Source of the DNA: Girardinichthys multiradiatus
Taxonomy: Eukaryota; Chordata; Actinopteri; Cyprinodontiformes; Goodeidae
Length of the DNA: 64,000 nt
NCBI RefSeq assembly: GCF_021462225.1
Contig: NC_061799.1
Coordinates: 46,921,914-46,985,913, forward strand
Direction: 5' to 3'
Shown: one piece after another, positions 40,806 to 50,937 of the stretch
Layout of the letters: each line of letters starts with the position of its first letter
Position numbering within the stretch: position 1 is the first letter of the stretch
Notes under the pieces: model-generated
What the model was told of the DNA's origin: nothing
Seen by the model: only the letters and a program-made list of their open reading frames with translations
Database searches by the model: none
Program-made: the position numbers and the translations under genes

Positions 40806-41953
40806 CTCATGAATCAGGCTGCAGGATGATGAGGTGCAGCTGCTGGAACCAAACTTTAATCCACTCTGTGAGGCAGCAGCACCTTCACTTGGTGCCTCTA
40901 CAACAGTTCAAAGTGGGAAAAGTCAGTGGAAACCAGTGGATCCTCCAGTTAGGATGATCAGAGTTAGGATACCTACTGGTCCCACCAGCAACTATGTTGG
41001 AGATAAACCTCCATGTATTTAGGAGTCTGGTTATATCTCACCATCAGTCTGTCCATTGTGGCTGATAAAGTCTTAACTCCACTGATCCACCTGCTGCAAT
41101 AATTGATACTAATGATCCCACAGCCTGAAGGGTTCTTTACTCTTCCTGCTCTAGAACAACCTGCAGGGAACATCTGGGAATGTGTTGGGTCTAAAATGAC
41201 TTGAGGAGCTTCATTATGAAGAGACCCAAAGTGTCTGGACCTCTTCTAACCTCTGTTCCTGTGATTCTGCTGCTGTTACTGACAGAAGAAACTGATAAAT
41301 ATATTTATCTTATTAAAAGCTTTGTAATCCAGCAAAGATACTAATTGACCCAAAGCTTCAAATCTGTCCATTTTCTGGTAAAATAACATGTTTCTGATTA
41401 GCTTCTCTGACCTTGGTGAGCTCTGCATCTTGTCCAATCAGGTCTATAAACTGGGCCTGTCTCAGTGCAGAACAATTACAGCTGAGGGAAAGTTAGGCTC
41501 AAACTATTTGCTTTGGGAACTTTTGACATCACCTTGTCTCCTTAACGTCCAAATGTATTCCTTCTTCTCTGGGCTGCAGATGATTCTCTGCTCTCCATCC
41601 ACTTCCTTCAACGCTGTAGTGAATTTCCTCTGACAGCTCTGAGCTCCATAAGAACCACATACATGATGCAGACTGATTTCAGTTACTGCTCATCAGACCA
41701 GTCTTAATCTTCACATTTCTTTACAAGAACATCTCTGATTAACCAACAGATCTGACATGTTCAACAGCATAGACTCATAAGAAAATTATTTTGTTAATTT
41801 ATCTAGAAACTTTGGTCTGTTCACTAGATTAAACCAACTCCTTATTTTAGATTTCATGTCATTTATTGTTCTAAAATCAAAACTTCATATTAGCATCATA
41901 AAGCAGAAGTAGCTGAGAACCTGTTAACCAGGAGGAAGAGGAGCTGAGAGGTT
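40806..41953. other. Flank between orphan RSS end and V5
   Basis: No gene recognised. The first ~60 bases continue the V4-type flank. The remainder is unique sequence as far as can be seen. Confidence 0.4.
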
Positions 41954-42045
41954 CAGGGAGGAGCTGAGATGTTACTGAACTCTAGAAGAGACTCAAACTT
42001 CCTCATTCAACACAGTTCAACACACAAACATCAACTCTGCTCAAC
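41954..42045 (+). promoter_or_regulatory. Putative V5 promoter / 5' UTR block
   Basis: CAGGGAGGAGCTGAG at 41954-41968, then TACTGAACTCTAGAAGA and CAGTTCAACACACAAAC before the ATG. It is almost the same as the V4 block. Confidence 0.55.
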
Positions 42046-42491
42046 ATGGACTATTATGGACTTTCTCTGCTCATCGCCTCACTTCTAACAGGTCAGAATG
42101 AATCTTGAATATGTATTGGATATTATTGTTAAGTTTTATCAATATGATTCAAGCTGTAATTTTATAAATTAGAAGTAACTGATTTTCTCGTTTTAGGTGT
42201 CAGCTCTCAACATCTCACACCACTTGAGGATGAAAACTTCACTTTAAAGGACAGCTCTGTTACTCTGTCCTACAGATTCTCTAAAGAAGCAACAAGAAGT
42301 GATGAGTTTTACTGGTATCGGCAATTTCCTGGAAAACCGCCAGAGTTTCTGGTTTATCATTTAGGATCAGGAAGTTTACAAACTGGGAAAATTGTTGGAC
42401 TAAAGATTCATGTGAAGGGAACCAAGATAGACCTGCAGATCTCCTCTGCTGCAGTGACAGATTCTGCTGTGTACTACTGTGCTGTGAGGCC
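42046..42491 (+). CDS. T-cell receptor alpha/delta V segment V5
   Basis: The leader exon 42046-42091 encodes the same MDYYGLSLLIASLLT as V1. The phase-1 intron ends at 42196 and the V exon 42197-42491 is open. Trp (FYWYRQFPG) and Cys104 ([10 protein letters not shown]) are present. Cys23 is Tyr (SVTLSYRFS, codon TAC), as in V1, and V5 also lacks the N-terminal Cys of V1. Only one cysteine of the usual pair is therefore left in the domain. Confidence 0.92.
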
Positions 42492-42529
42492 CACAGTGAC
42501 AGGAAACACCAGAACTCTGTACAAAAACC
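42492..42529 (+). other. V5 recombination signal sequence (23-type)
   Basis: Heptamer CACAGTG at 42492-42498, 22-bp spacer identical to V1, perfect consensus nonamer ACAAAAACC at 42521-42529. Confidence 0.95.
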
Positions 42530-42547
42530 TGCAATACTCCACATCAT

Positions 42548-42559
42548 CCACTAGAGGGC
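42548..42559 (+). promoter_or_regulatory. CTCF-core-like motif 3' of V5 RSS
   Basis: CCACTAGAGGGC, 18 bp past the nonamer. Confidence 0.5.
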
Positions 42560-42758
42560 CTCACACACTGTTCCACCTTCTGGGTTTGTTGGTTTTTCAA
42601 GAATCACAAGACAAACACTGCAAACTCAAAAACACATCATCAGACTTAAAAAATTCATCAGAAAAGATTGAATTTCATTGGGAACCAAAGATCATAAAGA
42701 TCTAAGTTCAGTAGTCAGAGGAACATGTCCCAAAGATTCCCATTGGCTGGACCTTTGA

Positions 42759-42802
42759 AGCAGTAAATGGGGTCCTAATACCTCAGGACCCCATTTACTG
42801 CT
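42759..42802. repeat. Perfect 18-bp inverted repeat (hairpin) after V5
   Basis: AGCAGTAAATGGGGTCCT at 42759-42776 faces its exact inverse complement at 42785-42802 across an 8-base loop. Confidence 0.9.
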
Positions 42803-43059
42803 GAGTTTAGAGATGATCCATCAAGTCTGTTATAAGGGATGAGTCACTTTTACAGTTTCTCGCTGAGTTCTTCAGAATCCTGTTCCTGACCCAACAACAT
42901 GGACCAGGTTAGTGGATGGAGGTGAACATCTAAAACAGTTTGTCCTCAGGTTATTATTTTAAGTCAAAACTAAATAAAAACTATTTATTTAAAACTATTA
43001 AAACCCTTGAATTGCACACTCCCTTTCCTTCAGTATTTATTTCAAAACACTACCTCCAC
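42803..43059. other. Unassigned
   Basis: No feature recognised apart from AT-rich text. Confidence 0.4.
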
Positions 43060-43235
43060 AGAGTTGAATGAATTCATTTTGAGAGTCTGGGCTAAGGTAA
43101 TGGGTCCCTTCGGTGCTTGGTCTTCGCTCCTTCACGTTTCTTAGATGATCATTCAACAGAGGATCGTACTTGGCAACAATCTCTAAAGCGCCAAGGAAGT
43201 TACCGTTACATCACCAAGCGTTTCTGTGCTCCCTC
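43060..43235 (-). pseudogene. ZMYM1-like / hAT-type protein fragment
   Basis: Read on the - strand, one frame gives GNFLGALEIVAKYDPLLNDH and then GTHYLSPDSQNEFIQ. This text is typical of the fish ZMYM1-like proteins derived from hAT transposases (the region before the dimerisation domain). Only about 55 codons are present, with no start, stop or neighbours of the family, so it is a relic. Confidence 0.6.
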
Positions 43236-43554
43236 TGAATGGCACGTTTCTTGAGGCCAGAAAAAGAGTAACATCTAATAATCTTTCAAGAATAGCTTTG
43301 TTTCTGTTGGAGGCGGTGTTGTTAACAGCTGTTGTAACATTTTAGCAGTTTGAAGCAGAAAGCTGTGCAGCAGTCTGATGGTTCTGTGGTTCTGTTTGTC
43401 TGATGGCAGCAGGTTAGAAGGTTCATGGAGAAGGTGTGAGAAGTCTCAATGTTTACAGTTCTGTTACATGTTAAAGATGGAGAACCTCTCTGAGATGCAC
43501 AACATAAGGTCAGTCTTTACCAGAGTTCTGTAGGATGTTGATGAATATTTCTGA

Positions 43555-44161
43555 TCATTTCTTCTGCTATCAACAATCTCCAGGAGAACCAGTTCCTCCT
43601 GCACATCTGACCCACTGACAGTGTAACTCCACTAGAGGGCGACATGATCCAGTAGGCGGTGCTCTACCTGTGCTCTGTGCTCCAGCATTGTGTCAATAAT
43701 AAGTGGTGCTGTGAAGAGAACAATTGTCAGACTGAATGTTGAACATCAGCTAGTTTCTCCTGCTGATTTAAACCTTGTTGGACAGATGGAACATTGGCTG
43801 TGGATTATTCTTGCTGCTCTTTTCTTTGGTAAGATAGAAAGCTCAACATGTTTCCTCTTCAAACACTTGAACACATTACTGAGCTCTACATGAAGAGCTT
43901 TTAATGTTCCTTCTACAGAAGATCAGAGCAGATCATTTCTGCTGCCATTTGTTACCTTGTAGAAACACCTGATATGGTTCAAAGTGACAATGATCAGTGA
44001 AAATGACATCTATTCTACATGTAATAGAAGTCTTTAAAGCTGCTGATTGTTCTCCTTTAATCAATCATCTTCATTGATTCATCTCTTCCTCTGCATGTTC
44101 TGTTCTTCTCCAGAGTGTAAAGGAGACACAGTGAAGCGGCCAGAAGGAGATGTTGTTGCTG
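43555..44161 (+). pseudogene. Truncated duplicate of the psi V-a / V2 unit (psi V6)
   Basis: Copies 21,446-22,052 with an offset of 22,109. It has the end of psi V-a, the CCACTAGAGGGC motif (43629-43640), the V2 leader exon (43786-43828) and the first ~48 bases of the V2 exon (44114-44161, text [15 protein letters not shown]). It then breaks into SET-gene sequence. Without framework 2-3 and RSS it cannot rearrange. Confidence 0.88.
43629..43640 (+). promoter_or_regulatory. CTCF-core-like motif in psi V6 unit
   Basis: CCACTAGAGGGC, the duplicate of 21520-21531. Confidence 0.4.
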
Positions 44162-44689
44162 TATGCAAAATCCTTTCCCTTACATGGTGTAATTATTCTT
44201 ATTGCATACTTGTTATTTCAGTGTTGATGCTGCCAGAGAGGATGGATCATTAGGGAGACTTGTAAATGATCATGCAGTGAATCCAAACAGCAAAATGAAA
44301 GTTACAAGAGTGGATGGAAGACCACATCTCTGTTTATTTGCACTCAAAGATATTGGTCCAGGGGAAGAAGTCACTTATAATTGTGGTGATTCTGACTGGC
44401 CATGGAGAAGCAAGGTATTTAGAAGTGTAGCAATACTGTCACAAGTCATTCTATCAGCTTTGAACACAACTTTAAAGGTTATATCAAGTTGTAGTACACA
44501 GAGTTTTAATATATTCAAAAACAAATCACAAGCATATTGCCTAAAAAAATGTCGATTTTGTAGAAAGACTTAATCAGACTACACTATTTTTAACTTCTTT
44601 AGTACTATTCAAAATGTTAGAAACTGTCACATGTAAATAGATTTATGCTGACCGTAGATTTATAAATATTAACTAGTATGTGATATATT

Positions 44690-45515
44690 TTGAAGTGTCT
44701 AGACAAACAGGTCCTTTGTAATACTCAACATGTAAGGTGCAGGAATAAAGAGGACTGAGTTTTGTGCATTAGGAACAAACTCACATTCAGTGATTGTTCT
44801 TTACATTTCAGATCTCCAAAGAGATGCCCTGTGGGCTGCTGATGTGGCCGCATGCAGATCCCCTTCAGGCAACACACCAGAGGTAATTTTCATCTCCAAT
44901 GACAGATTTATTTTCCAAAATAGATTAATGAGAAAATATTTCAATTCAATTCAGTTTTATTTATATAGCGCCAATTCACAACACGTCATCTCAAGGTTCT
45001 TCACAACAGTCAGGTTCATACATTACAATTAATCCTAACCATTGAACAGTGCAGTCAGATTCAGTTATTTATTCAAATTGGATAAAAAGTTTTTCTATCT
45101 AAGGAAATCCAGCAGATTGCATCCAGTCAGTGACTTGCAGCATTCACTCCTCCTGGATGAGCATGTAGAGACAGTGGACAGTCACTGGTGTTGACTTTGC
45201 AGCAATCCCTCATACTGAGCATGCATGTAGCGACAGTGGAGAGGAAAAACTCCCTTTTAACAGGAAGAAACCTCCAGCAGAACACTGCTCAGTGTGAGCG
45301 GCCATCTGCCACGACCGACTGGGGGTTTTAGAGAACAGAGCAGAGACACATTTATTTAGCAGTATTCAGACACACAGGTCCGATGAAACCTTAATATGTA
45401 AGGTGCAGGAATTTGGAGGTCTGAGTTTTGAAACTACACGTGCAAAAGAATGAAAGTTACATTTAGAAGCGTCCAGACACACAGGTCCTGTGTAATACTC
45501 AACATGTAAGTATTA
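44690..45515. repeat. Three degenerate direct repeats in the SET-gene intron
   Basis: Text of the form AGACACACAGGTCC ... CAACATGTAAGGTGCAGGAA recurs near 44,700, 45,370 and 45,475. An L2 tail lies between the first two. Confidence 0.55.
44942..45350 (-). repeat. L2 LINE 3' tail, antisense
   Basis: Begins AATTCAATTCAGTTTTATTT and runs through the same 3' UTR text as the L2 at 39,650-40,045, in reverse. Confidence 0.85.
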
Positions 45516-45519
45516 AGTT

Positions 45520-46034
45520 GGATTTAGTAAACCATAAACCAGTGTTCTCAACCATTGATGCTGCACCTGTAGAGAAAACATTTTTTGGTGGTGTTAGTAA
45601 GATGGTGCGAGTGGAGTGGGATCTCCTTCACTGGGAAACAAGATTAGTCTTTTGGCTTTGGATGGTTCTTCACAAGTTGTTTGTCAGACAATTACAATTT
45701 ATTTTAATTACAAATATGTCTTTTCTTCAGAATTCAATCATATAAGCAACAACACTTACCAAGCAAGTGCCAATAAGAATAAGCTGTTTGGCAATGGCAG
45801 AAATTAGTTTTCATATGTGCAACCCACATGCTCATTTCTGTAGCTTGTCCCACTAATGAATGTTCTTTATGAATGCATATTTTAAAAGGGGACTAAACAG
45901 GCATTACATCAGTACATAATTTATAGCCAAGAAACTTTGTTGCAATAAATAATATACCAAACACAAATTTCCTTATTTAAAAAATGTTTAAAATGGAGTT
46001 GGTTTTCATTAATGATTTATTTGTGTTTTTTCTA
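45520..46034. other. Intron-like stretch of the SET-gene fragment
   Basis: No clear exon. A short open frame near 45,518-45,745 has no family resemblance. Confidence 0.35.
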
Positions 46035-46289
46035 GCATCTCTGGAAAGTGCTAGGAGAGCCAAAAAGCATCCATGGTCTCCCGTGGAGGTTACCGCGGTC
46101 ATGCAACATTTTACCAAACAAATCAAAAAAGGAAAACTGGCCACTAAGATTGAATGCCAGCAATGCAAGAAGGCTGAAGATCCTGCTCTGGCTGGTCGCT
46201 CTATCTAAAACATAAGAGATTTTGTAAGGAATCGGGGCATAACTATGAAAAGAATACAAAATCCTGGATAGAATATGGGAATGTAATTA

Positions 46290-46382
46290 ATTGTCCATCA
46301 GTGATATCATCAGGACACATGGGATGTTAAGGGTTAGACCAGAAGTAATCTCTGTGTTCTGATGATATCACTGGTGGACAAT
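46290..46382. repeat. 30-bp stem hairpin, pre-miRNA-like or MITE relic
   Basis: The arm 46290-46319 pairs over 30 bases with 46353-46382 across a 33-base loop. The only two mismatches become G-U pairs in RNA. The arm text includes CAGTGATATCATCAG. Confidence 0.8.
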
Positions 46383-47260
46383 TTAAATATTTCATCTTGT
46401 GGAGGCAGGAGGAGAGTTAATGGTGTTCCAGTTATAATGGCAAACTGGCTGTTGAACAAACGTTTTACAGTGTGTATTGTTTGGTGTGGATTGGTTACTG
46501 TACTTTTCATGCAAAAAGATTCAGTTTTATTTCTACTGTGAGACAATGTTTAAGTTCATCTTGTTCACTCAATTTGTTTAATCTGTGGGCTGATTTAACA
46601 CTAGACATGCATAATTTCATTTCACCATTCATACATTTTTCTGTTTATAAATAGGATTCTGTTCCTCTAATACTTAGTGAAGGAGCTGTAAAATGCAGTC
46701 CACTTCTTTTTGTTTAGTTATATTCCATTTATACATGTTTGGCCTTTTTAATACACAGAAATTTCATGTTTGTGTACGTGTATGGCCGTGGTCCTGACAA
46801 ATAAAGTTGGCCCTAAGTACCTCATTATCGTTTGTCCTCTTAATTCAGCATTGCGTCAGGTTCTTGTATTTTGAGTTCTGATGTGTTTAAATACAATTTG
46901 AAGTGAGATGCATGTTGTATAGCTCAAACTGAATTTTTGAAGGTTTATTACATCTTTCTAGCATAAGTAGAAAGAGGTGTCCGTCTAGTGTTGCAAAAAA
47001 CTGGTTTGAAAAAATTGTCCCTCTAATTCAGCAACACCCGTATGTGTGTGTGTGTGTGTGGTGTGTGTGTGTTTTCCAAGTTGGAAAATTCCTTCCTTCT
47101 CTCTTTTATTTTGTATTCAATAACACTTTGGCAAAACCTGTGATCAAACCAGTCCAAGTTGTAACTCCTGGATTTAAAAGTGCAACTGAAACATCTAGAA
47201 ATCACCAAGCAGAGCGAAGAGAAGAGGAAAACAGAGATTTAATTTAGACGCTCACAGTTA
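46383..47260. other. Unassigned flank with (GT)n run
   Basis: A (TG)n microsatellite lies at about 47,043-47,071. No gene is seen. AATAAA near 46,799 is isolated. Confidence 0.4.
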
Positions 47261-48243
47261 TCATTCTGAACAGAACAATGGGGCCCCGAAAGCAACACAC
47301 ACTCAGTATGGCCAACAAATGCACATTTCCAAACGCTTTACATGCATCACACACAAAATACCAGTCGACACACTGCCTCTCTCTCAATCAGCGCTGATCA
47401 GGCCATTCATAAACCACATCAACTTCATACGTTCTTCACACTCTCATACTCACACCTGATGTTCTGCCCCGGGCAGTTTGAATCTAATTTATAGTATTAT
47501 TGATGTCCCAATTGATCAATTCTCTTACTTTGTGTAAGCTCACGAGTTAATTGTTTGCTTAACTCACTTTAGTCTTTTCAACAAGATCACATTACTACTT
47601 CTGCAGAACACAGATCACCACTGCTCACCATAGAGATCTCAAACCAAAAGGAAAAACACTGCAATCAACATTGCAACCTCTAAATCATGTACATGTAAAA
47701 CTTCAACAGCTGTGGCCTTTTCCAGCGCTTTTTGCCCTCCGGACATCACACGGAGGCACAATTCTCTTACTTCAACTTAAATCCACCGGCTAATTTTCCT
47801 CAAGGTCTCCTACGTACCTTTTCTAACAAGTTTTTATATGTATGAAATAGCTGTCTCTTAAACAAGAAGGATTAATTCTCGGAGAGAATCAGTATTAACG
47901 CCAGGCACTAAATAATAAACTTTTGTCCGTCCTGGCACCACGACCCAGCCGGGGGTGCGCACTACTCTTTTTTTAAGACTGCCTTAGCCAATTCCAACTT
48001 TATGTTTCTTGACAGTCTTCCTGCATGCAAGGCAGGCACCGTGAAGACTGTGAGAAGAGAGAAAAAGAGAAAGACCAAAGTCTCTATCTACACCCCTCCA
48101 GTTGAGGGGCCCGGCCAGCCGAAATTCTTTTAACAAGAATGGAGACAAGAACTCACCCTCTCCTGTTGTGGGCCTCGAACCACAGCCCGCCAGGCCCCGT
48201 TCTCCAGAGGGGGTGACCGCAACCCTCTCCCGGTAGATTGAAC
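47261..48243 (-). mobile_element. Leader/internal remnant of a retrovirus-like element
   Basis: Sequence on the 3' side of a tRNA-Ile primer site, reading on the - strand. It has no gag or pol frame, so the interior is deleted or decayed. The left limit is unknown. Confidence 0.4.
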
Positions 48244-48261
48244 TCCCCGTACGGGCCACCA
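48244..48261 (-). other. Primer-binding site complementary to tRNA-Ile
   Basis: The + strand TCCCCGTACGGGCCACCA equals the 3' end of eukaryotic tRNA-Ile including CCA. The - strand is therefore an 18-base primer site, placed next to an LTR. Confidence 0.75.
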
Positions 48262-48266
48262 ATATT

Positions 48267-48792
48267 TGGGAGCGGGCGGTATGATCAATGAGCTGAGATA
48301 ATGAAAACAGAACTCAGAGATATCTCTCATCTAACAGCCCTCACGGGAGGGAACTTTTATTCTTCAAAAAATGCACAGAATCATCTTCATCAAAAATTCC
48401 AGTCTCCCTCCCTTTCAGTCTTTACGGGGCAGTTTTTTATACAGATACAAAGCATTAGTGTGTATTTGGGCCCTCTTGACCAATTGAAATCATTCATTTA
48501 CGTAATACTTCTGGCATCCACAACATTGCTTTCTCTACTTTTCCCGGAATACACATTCAGCCAAACGTCTGGAAAACATCAGATTGGGCTACTTGACATT
48601 TTATAATAACATTCTCATGACTTTATCTGGATGCAAACTCTCAGGTCAAATTGACCTGGCAGGGGCCAGCATATCACAAGATTTCCTGCAATAACAAGCC
48701 CATTAGTTTTTCCTCTCGCCAAGAACGTTTGCCTAATGTAATCTGTTTCCAGACAGGCCTGTTTCCTTATGCACAGAACAAAGAATTCTGCA
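48267..48792 (-). mobile_element. Probable 5' LTR of the tRNA-Ile-primed element
   Basis: Starts TGGGAGCGGG five bases from the primer site and probably ends at TTCTGCA before LINE text begins. The right border is not proven and no target duplication was found. Confidence 0.45.
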
Positions 48793-48794
48793 GC

Positions 48795-49160
48795 CTCCAC
48801 CCACACTCTCATAAATACCACTGCTGCTGTCCACCCACTCTCCCCTCCTCCTTCATCCCAATGTGAGTCTCAGCTTCACACCTCCCTCCCCTGTCTTCTA
48901 CTCAGTGACCGTACCTCCAACTCTCATCTTGTCACCTCTACAGTAAACATCTTCAGCAGTAAACATCACTGCTGAAGATGTTAGAAGACAGCTGGTGAGA
49001 CTCCACCCTGACAAGGCTGCAGGCCCTGATGGTTTGAGCCCAAGGTGCTCAAAGCCTGTGCCATCGAGCTTTGTGGAGTCCTCCAGCATATTTTCAACAT
49101 CAGTCTGCACCTACAGAGGGCCCCTGAGACATCCTGTGCCGGGCAGTGAGGTGAGGAGCA
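48795..49160 (+). repeat. LINE RT N-terminal fragment
   Basis: Includes RLHPDKAAGPDGLSPR near 49,000, the 'K-A-x-GPDG' entry motif of LINE reverse transcriptases, then the HIFNISLHLQR type text with frameshifts. An internal 15-bp perfect inverted repeat at 48946-48982 is described under findings. Confidence 0.65.
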
Positions 49161-49364
49161 TCATATTTAGTGGACTATCTGAGGTGAGTGTTTAGAGATC
49201 TCACGTGTTCTTGGCCAGTCTTCGTTGAATCCAGATCATCTGTATTATTCTTCCATCAGGAAACTTTTCTTTCTTTCTACTGGTTAAATTTCTCTCTATT
49301 ACTTTGAGCCCCTTCTCCATAGCAATCACTGCTCCTCGTGGCTTTAGGTCTTCATTTTGCAACA
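49161..49364. other. Unassigned
   Basis: No feature recognised. Confidence 0.35.
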
Positions 49365-50925
49365 ATGCATCCCCAGGATACCTGCTGCTGTGGTGAACAT
49401 CAGCTTATTGTTTTTATTACATGCATTTAATGTTTCTAGCAGACATGCTGGAGAAACGTTATGACTAACCCTGTAACATAGTACTGTCAACCAATACACT
49501 TGTATGTCATTATGGTCTTCTTGTTTTTCTATGTGATGTCCAAGTTTCCATGGAAACAGATCAAAGTCTGCTGCTAAGCCTATTATGAGGTGTTTTTTAG
49601 TGATGTTCCAACAGCTGATCTTCTTTTCATTGATGGTGACAGAACCACCATGACAGACTGTTATATTTCTGGCTGAAAACTCTGTTTTCATCTCATTAAA
49701 TAATGTTAAAACCAAGATTCTCTACAGAGTTAAAACTATGAAGATACATTATATATATTGAAAAAAAAAGTCCAAGCACTAAACCCTGTGGTACTCCAAA
49801 GCTAACTAAGATTTATCATTAACATTAACAAACTGGAACCTGTTTGATATGATCTGAATCAGCTGAGTGCTGAAGACTAAAACAAGTGGCAAACTTTGAG
49901 AAAAGTCAGAAGAGTGACTCATACGTTGGAAGAAGGAGACAAAATTGAAAGTGTGTATTTCTGTAAAATAGCAGTGAAATACTTGGAAATACCTTGCGTA
50001 CATACTTTTAATGTTCCATTGTATTGATGTTTCATTTGTTACTTTTTTTAATCTGGACTTTCTTTTTCCAACATAAACAGCTGGAAGCCTTTTTCCACTC
50101 TGTTTAGCTCAGTCATATACACTAGAGGGCAGCATTATCAAGTTGGCAACCTGTAACCTGAATATTTACAAGCCTCCTGTTGATACACTGACTGAGCTTA
50201 CCTGGTGTCTTTCATCCACTTTGAAAAGCTTTTTTTCATCCCTACATACTTATCCTTCTCCCTCCTCTGTTTTCTGTTTTTTGCCCCCGAGAGATTTCTT
50301 TTCTGCCTCTCTATCTGTAGCTCCCTGTCATCAGATGATAACACCATTCAAATGAAAACAACTGCGCTCAAGTGAGTTCTCGAGGGGGTGTGCGGTGGTG
50401 CCTATAGTGTGTTTGTGTGTGGGGTGGCAACAAGAGGGGAGGTGAAGGAGCAGAGGGGTGCATTATCAGTGACATACCACTTAGACACTGCTAGTGCTAA
50501 GATCAAAAATCCTTGTCCTGCTGTTTTATGATACTGAACGATTACATCTGGATGAAGCTCAGAGCTCACATGTATGTTGTGATGTATGTTCTTTTCAACC
50601 TGGTATACAGGATTAAAAATTGCTCATAAAAGGTTTTCTCACTTGAGTCTGGATATTTAATACTTTTTTGCCAGAAAGTCATTTTTAAAATGAGTCAGAA
50701 AACTTCATATTTTGAAGTTAAAACTCAAAACTTAAAAAATAAATGGACCATCTTCTTTTTAGATGCCCAGAGCTTAGAGATGTTTTGCTCACAGATTTCC
50801 AGAAATGTACTCCTTTTTTCTGCCTTAAGTGTAAACGCAAGTTATCAAAACTCTTTAGGTTAAGATTAATTCTTAATCTCTGTTATTCAAGACAGCTCCA
50901 GAGGTCTCAAACCGATTAGGAGTTG

Positions 50926-50937
50926 CCACTAGGGGGC
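50926..50937 (+). promoter_or_regulatory. Isolated CTCF-core-like site, strong form (copy 2)
   Basis: CCACTAGGGGGC, the duplicate of 32652-32663, unchanged. Confidence 0.45.

Larger units (their letters stand above)
44222..46246 (+). pseudogene. KMT5A-like SET-domain gene fragment (multi-exon)
   Basis: Exon 44222-44414, after acceptor TTATTTCAG, encodes the C-terminal half of a SET domain: REDGSLGRLVNDH, RPHLCLFALKDI and GEEVTYNCGDSDWPW, followed by a GT donor. The pattern is that of the expanded KMT5A-like lysine methyltransferase genes of fish. A small exon-like piece at 44812-44882 follows. A further piece from about 46,035 reads KKHPWSPVEVTAVMQHF with two Cys (ECQQCKKAE), a C-terminal domain common in fish transposon-derived proteins. 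It meets TAA at 46,206 although the conserved NIRDFVRNRG continues in frame. The N-terminal SET half and any promoter are missing. Domain pairing is inferred. Confidence 0.6.

Noticed and set aside
48244..48261. tRNA-Ile gene
   Set aside because: Only the last 18 bases of the tRNA match, with no D-arm, anticodon arm or promoter boxes. The place beside an LTR fits a primer-binding site.
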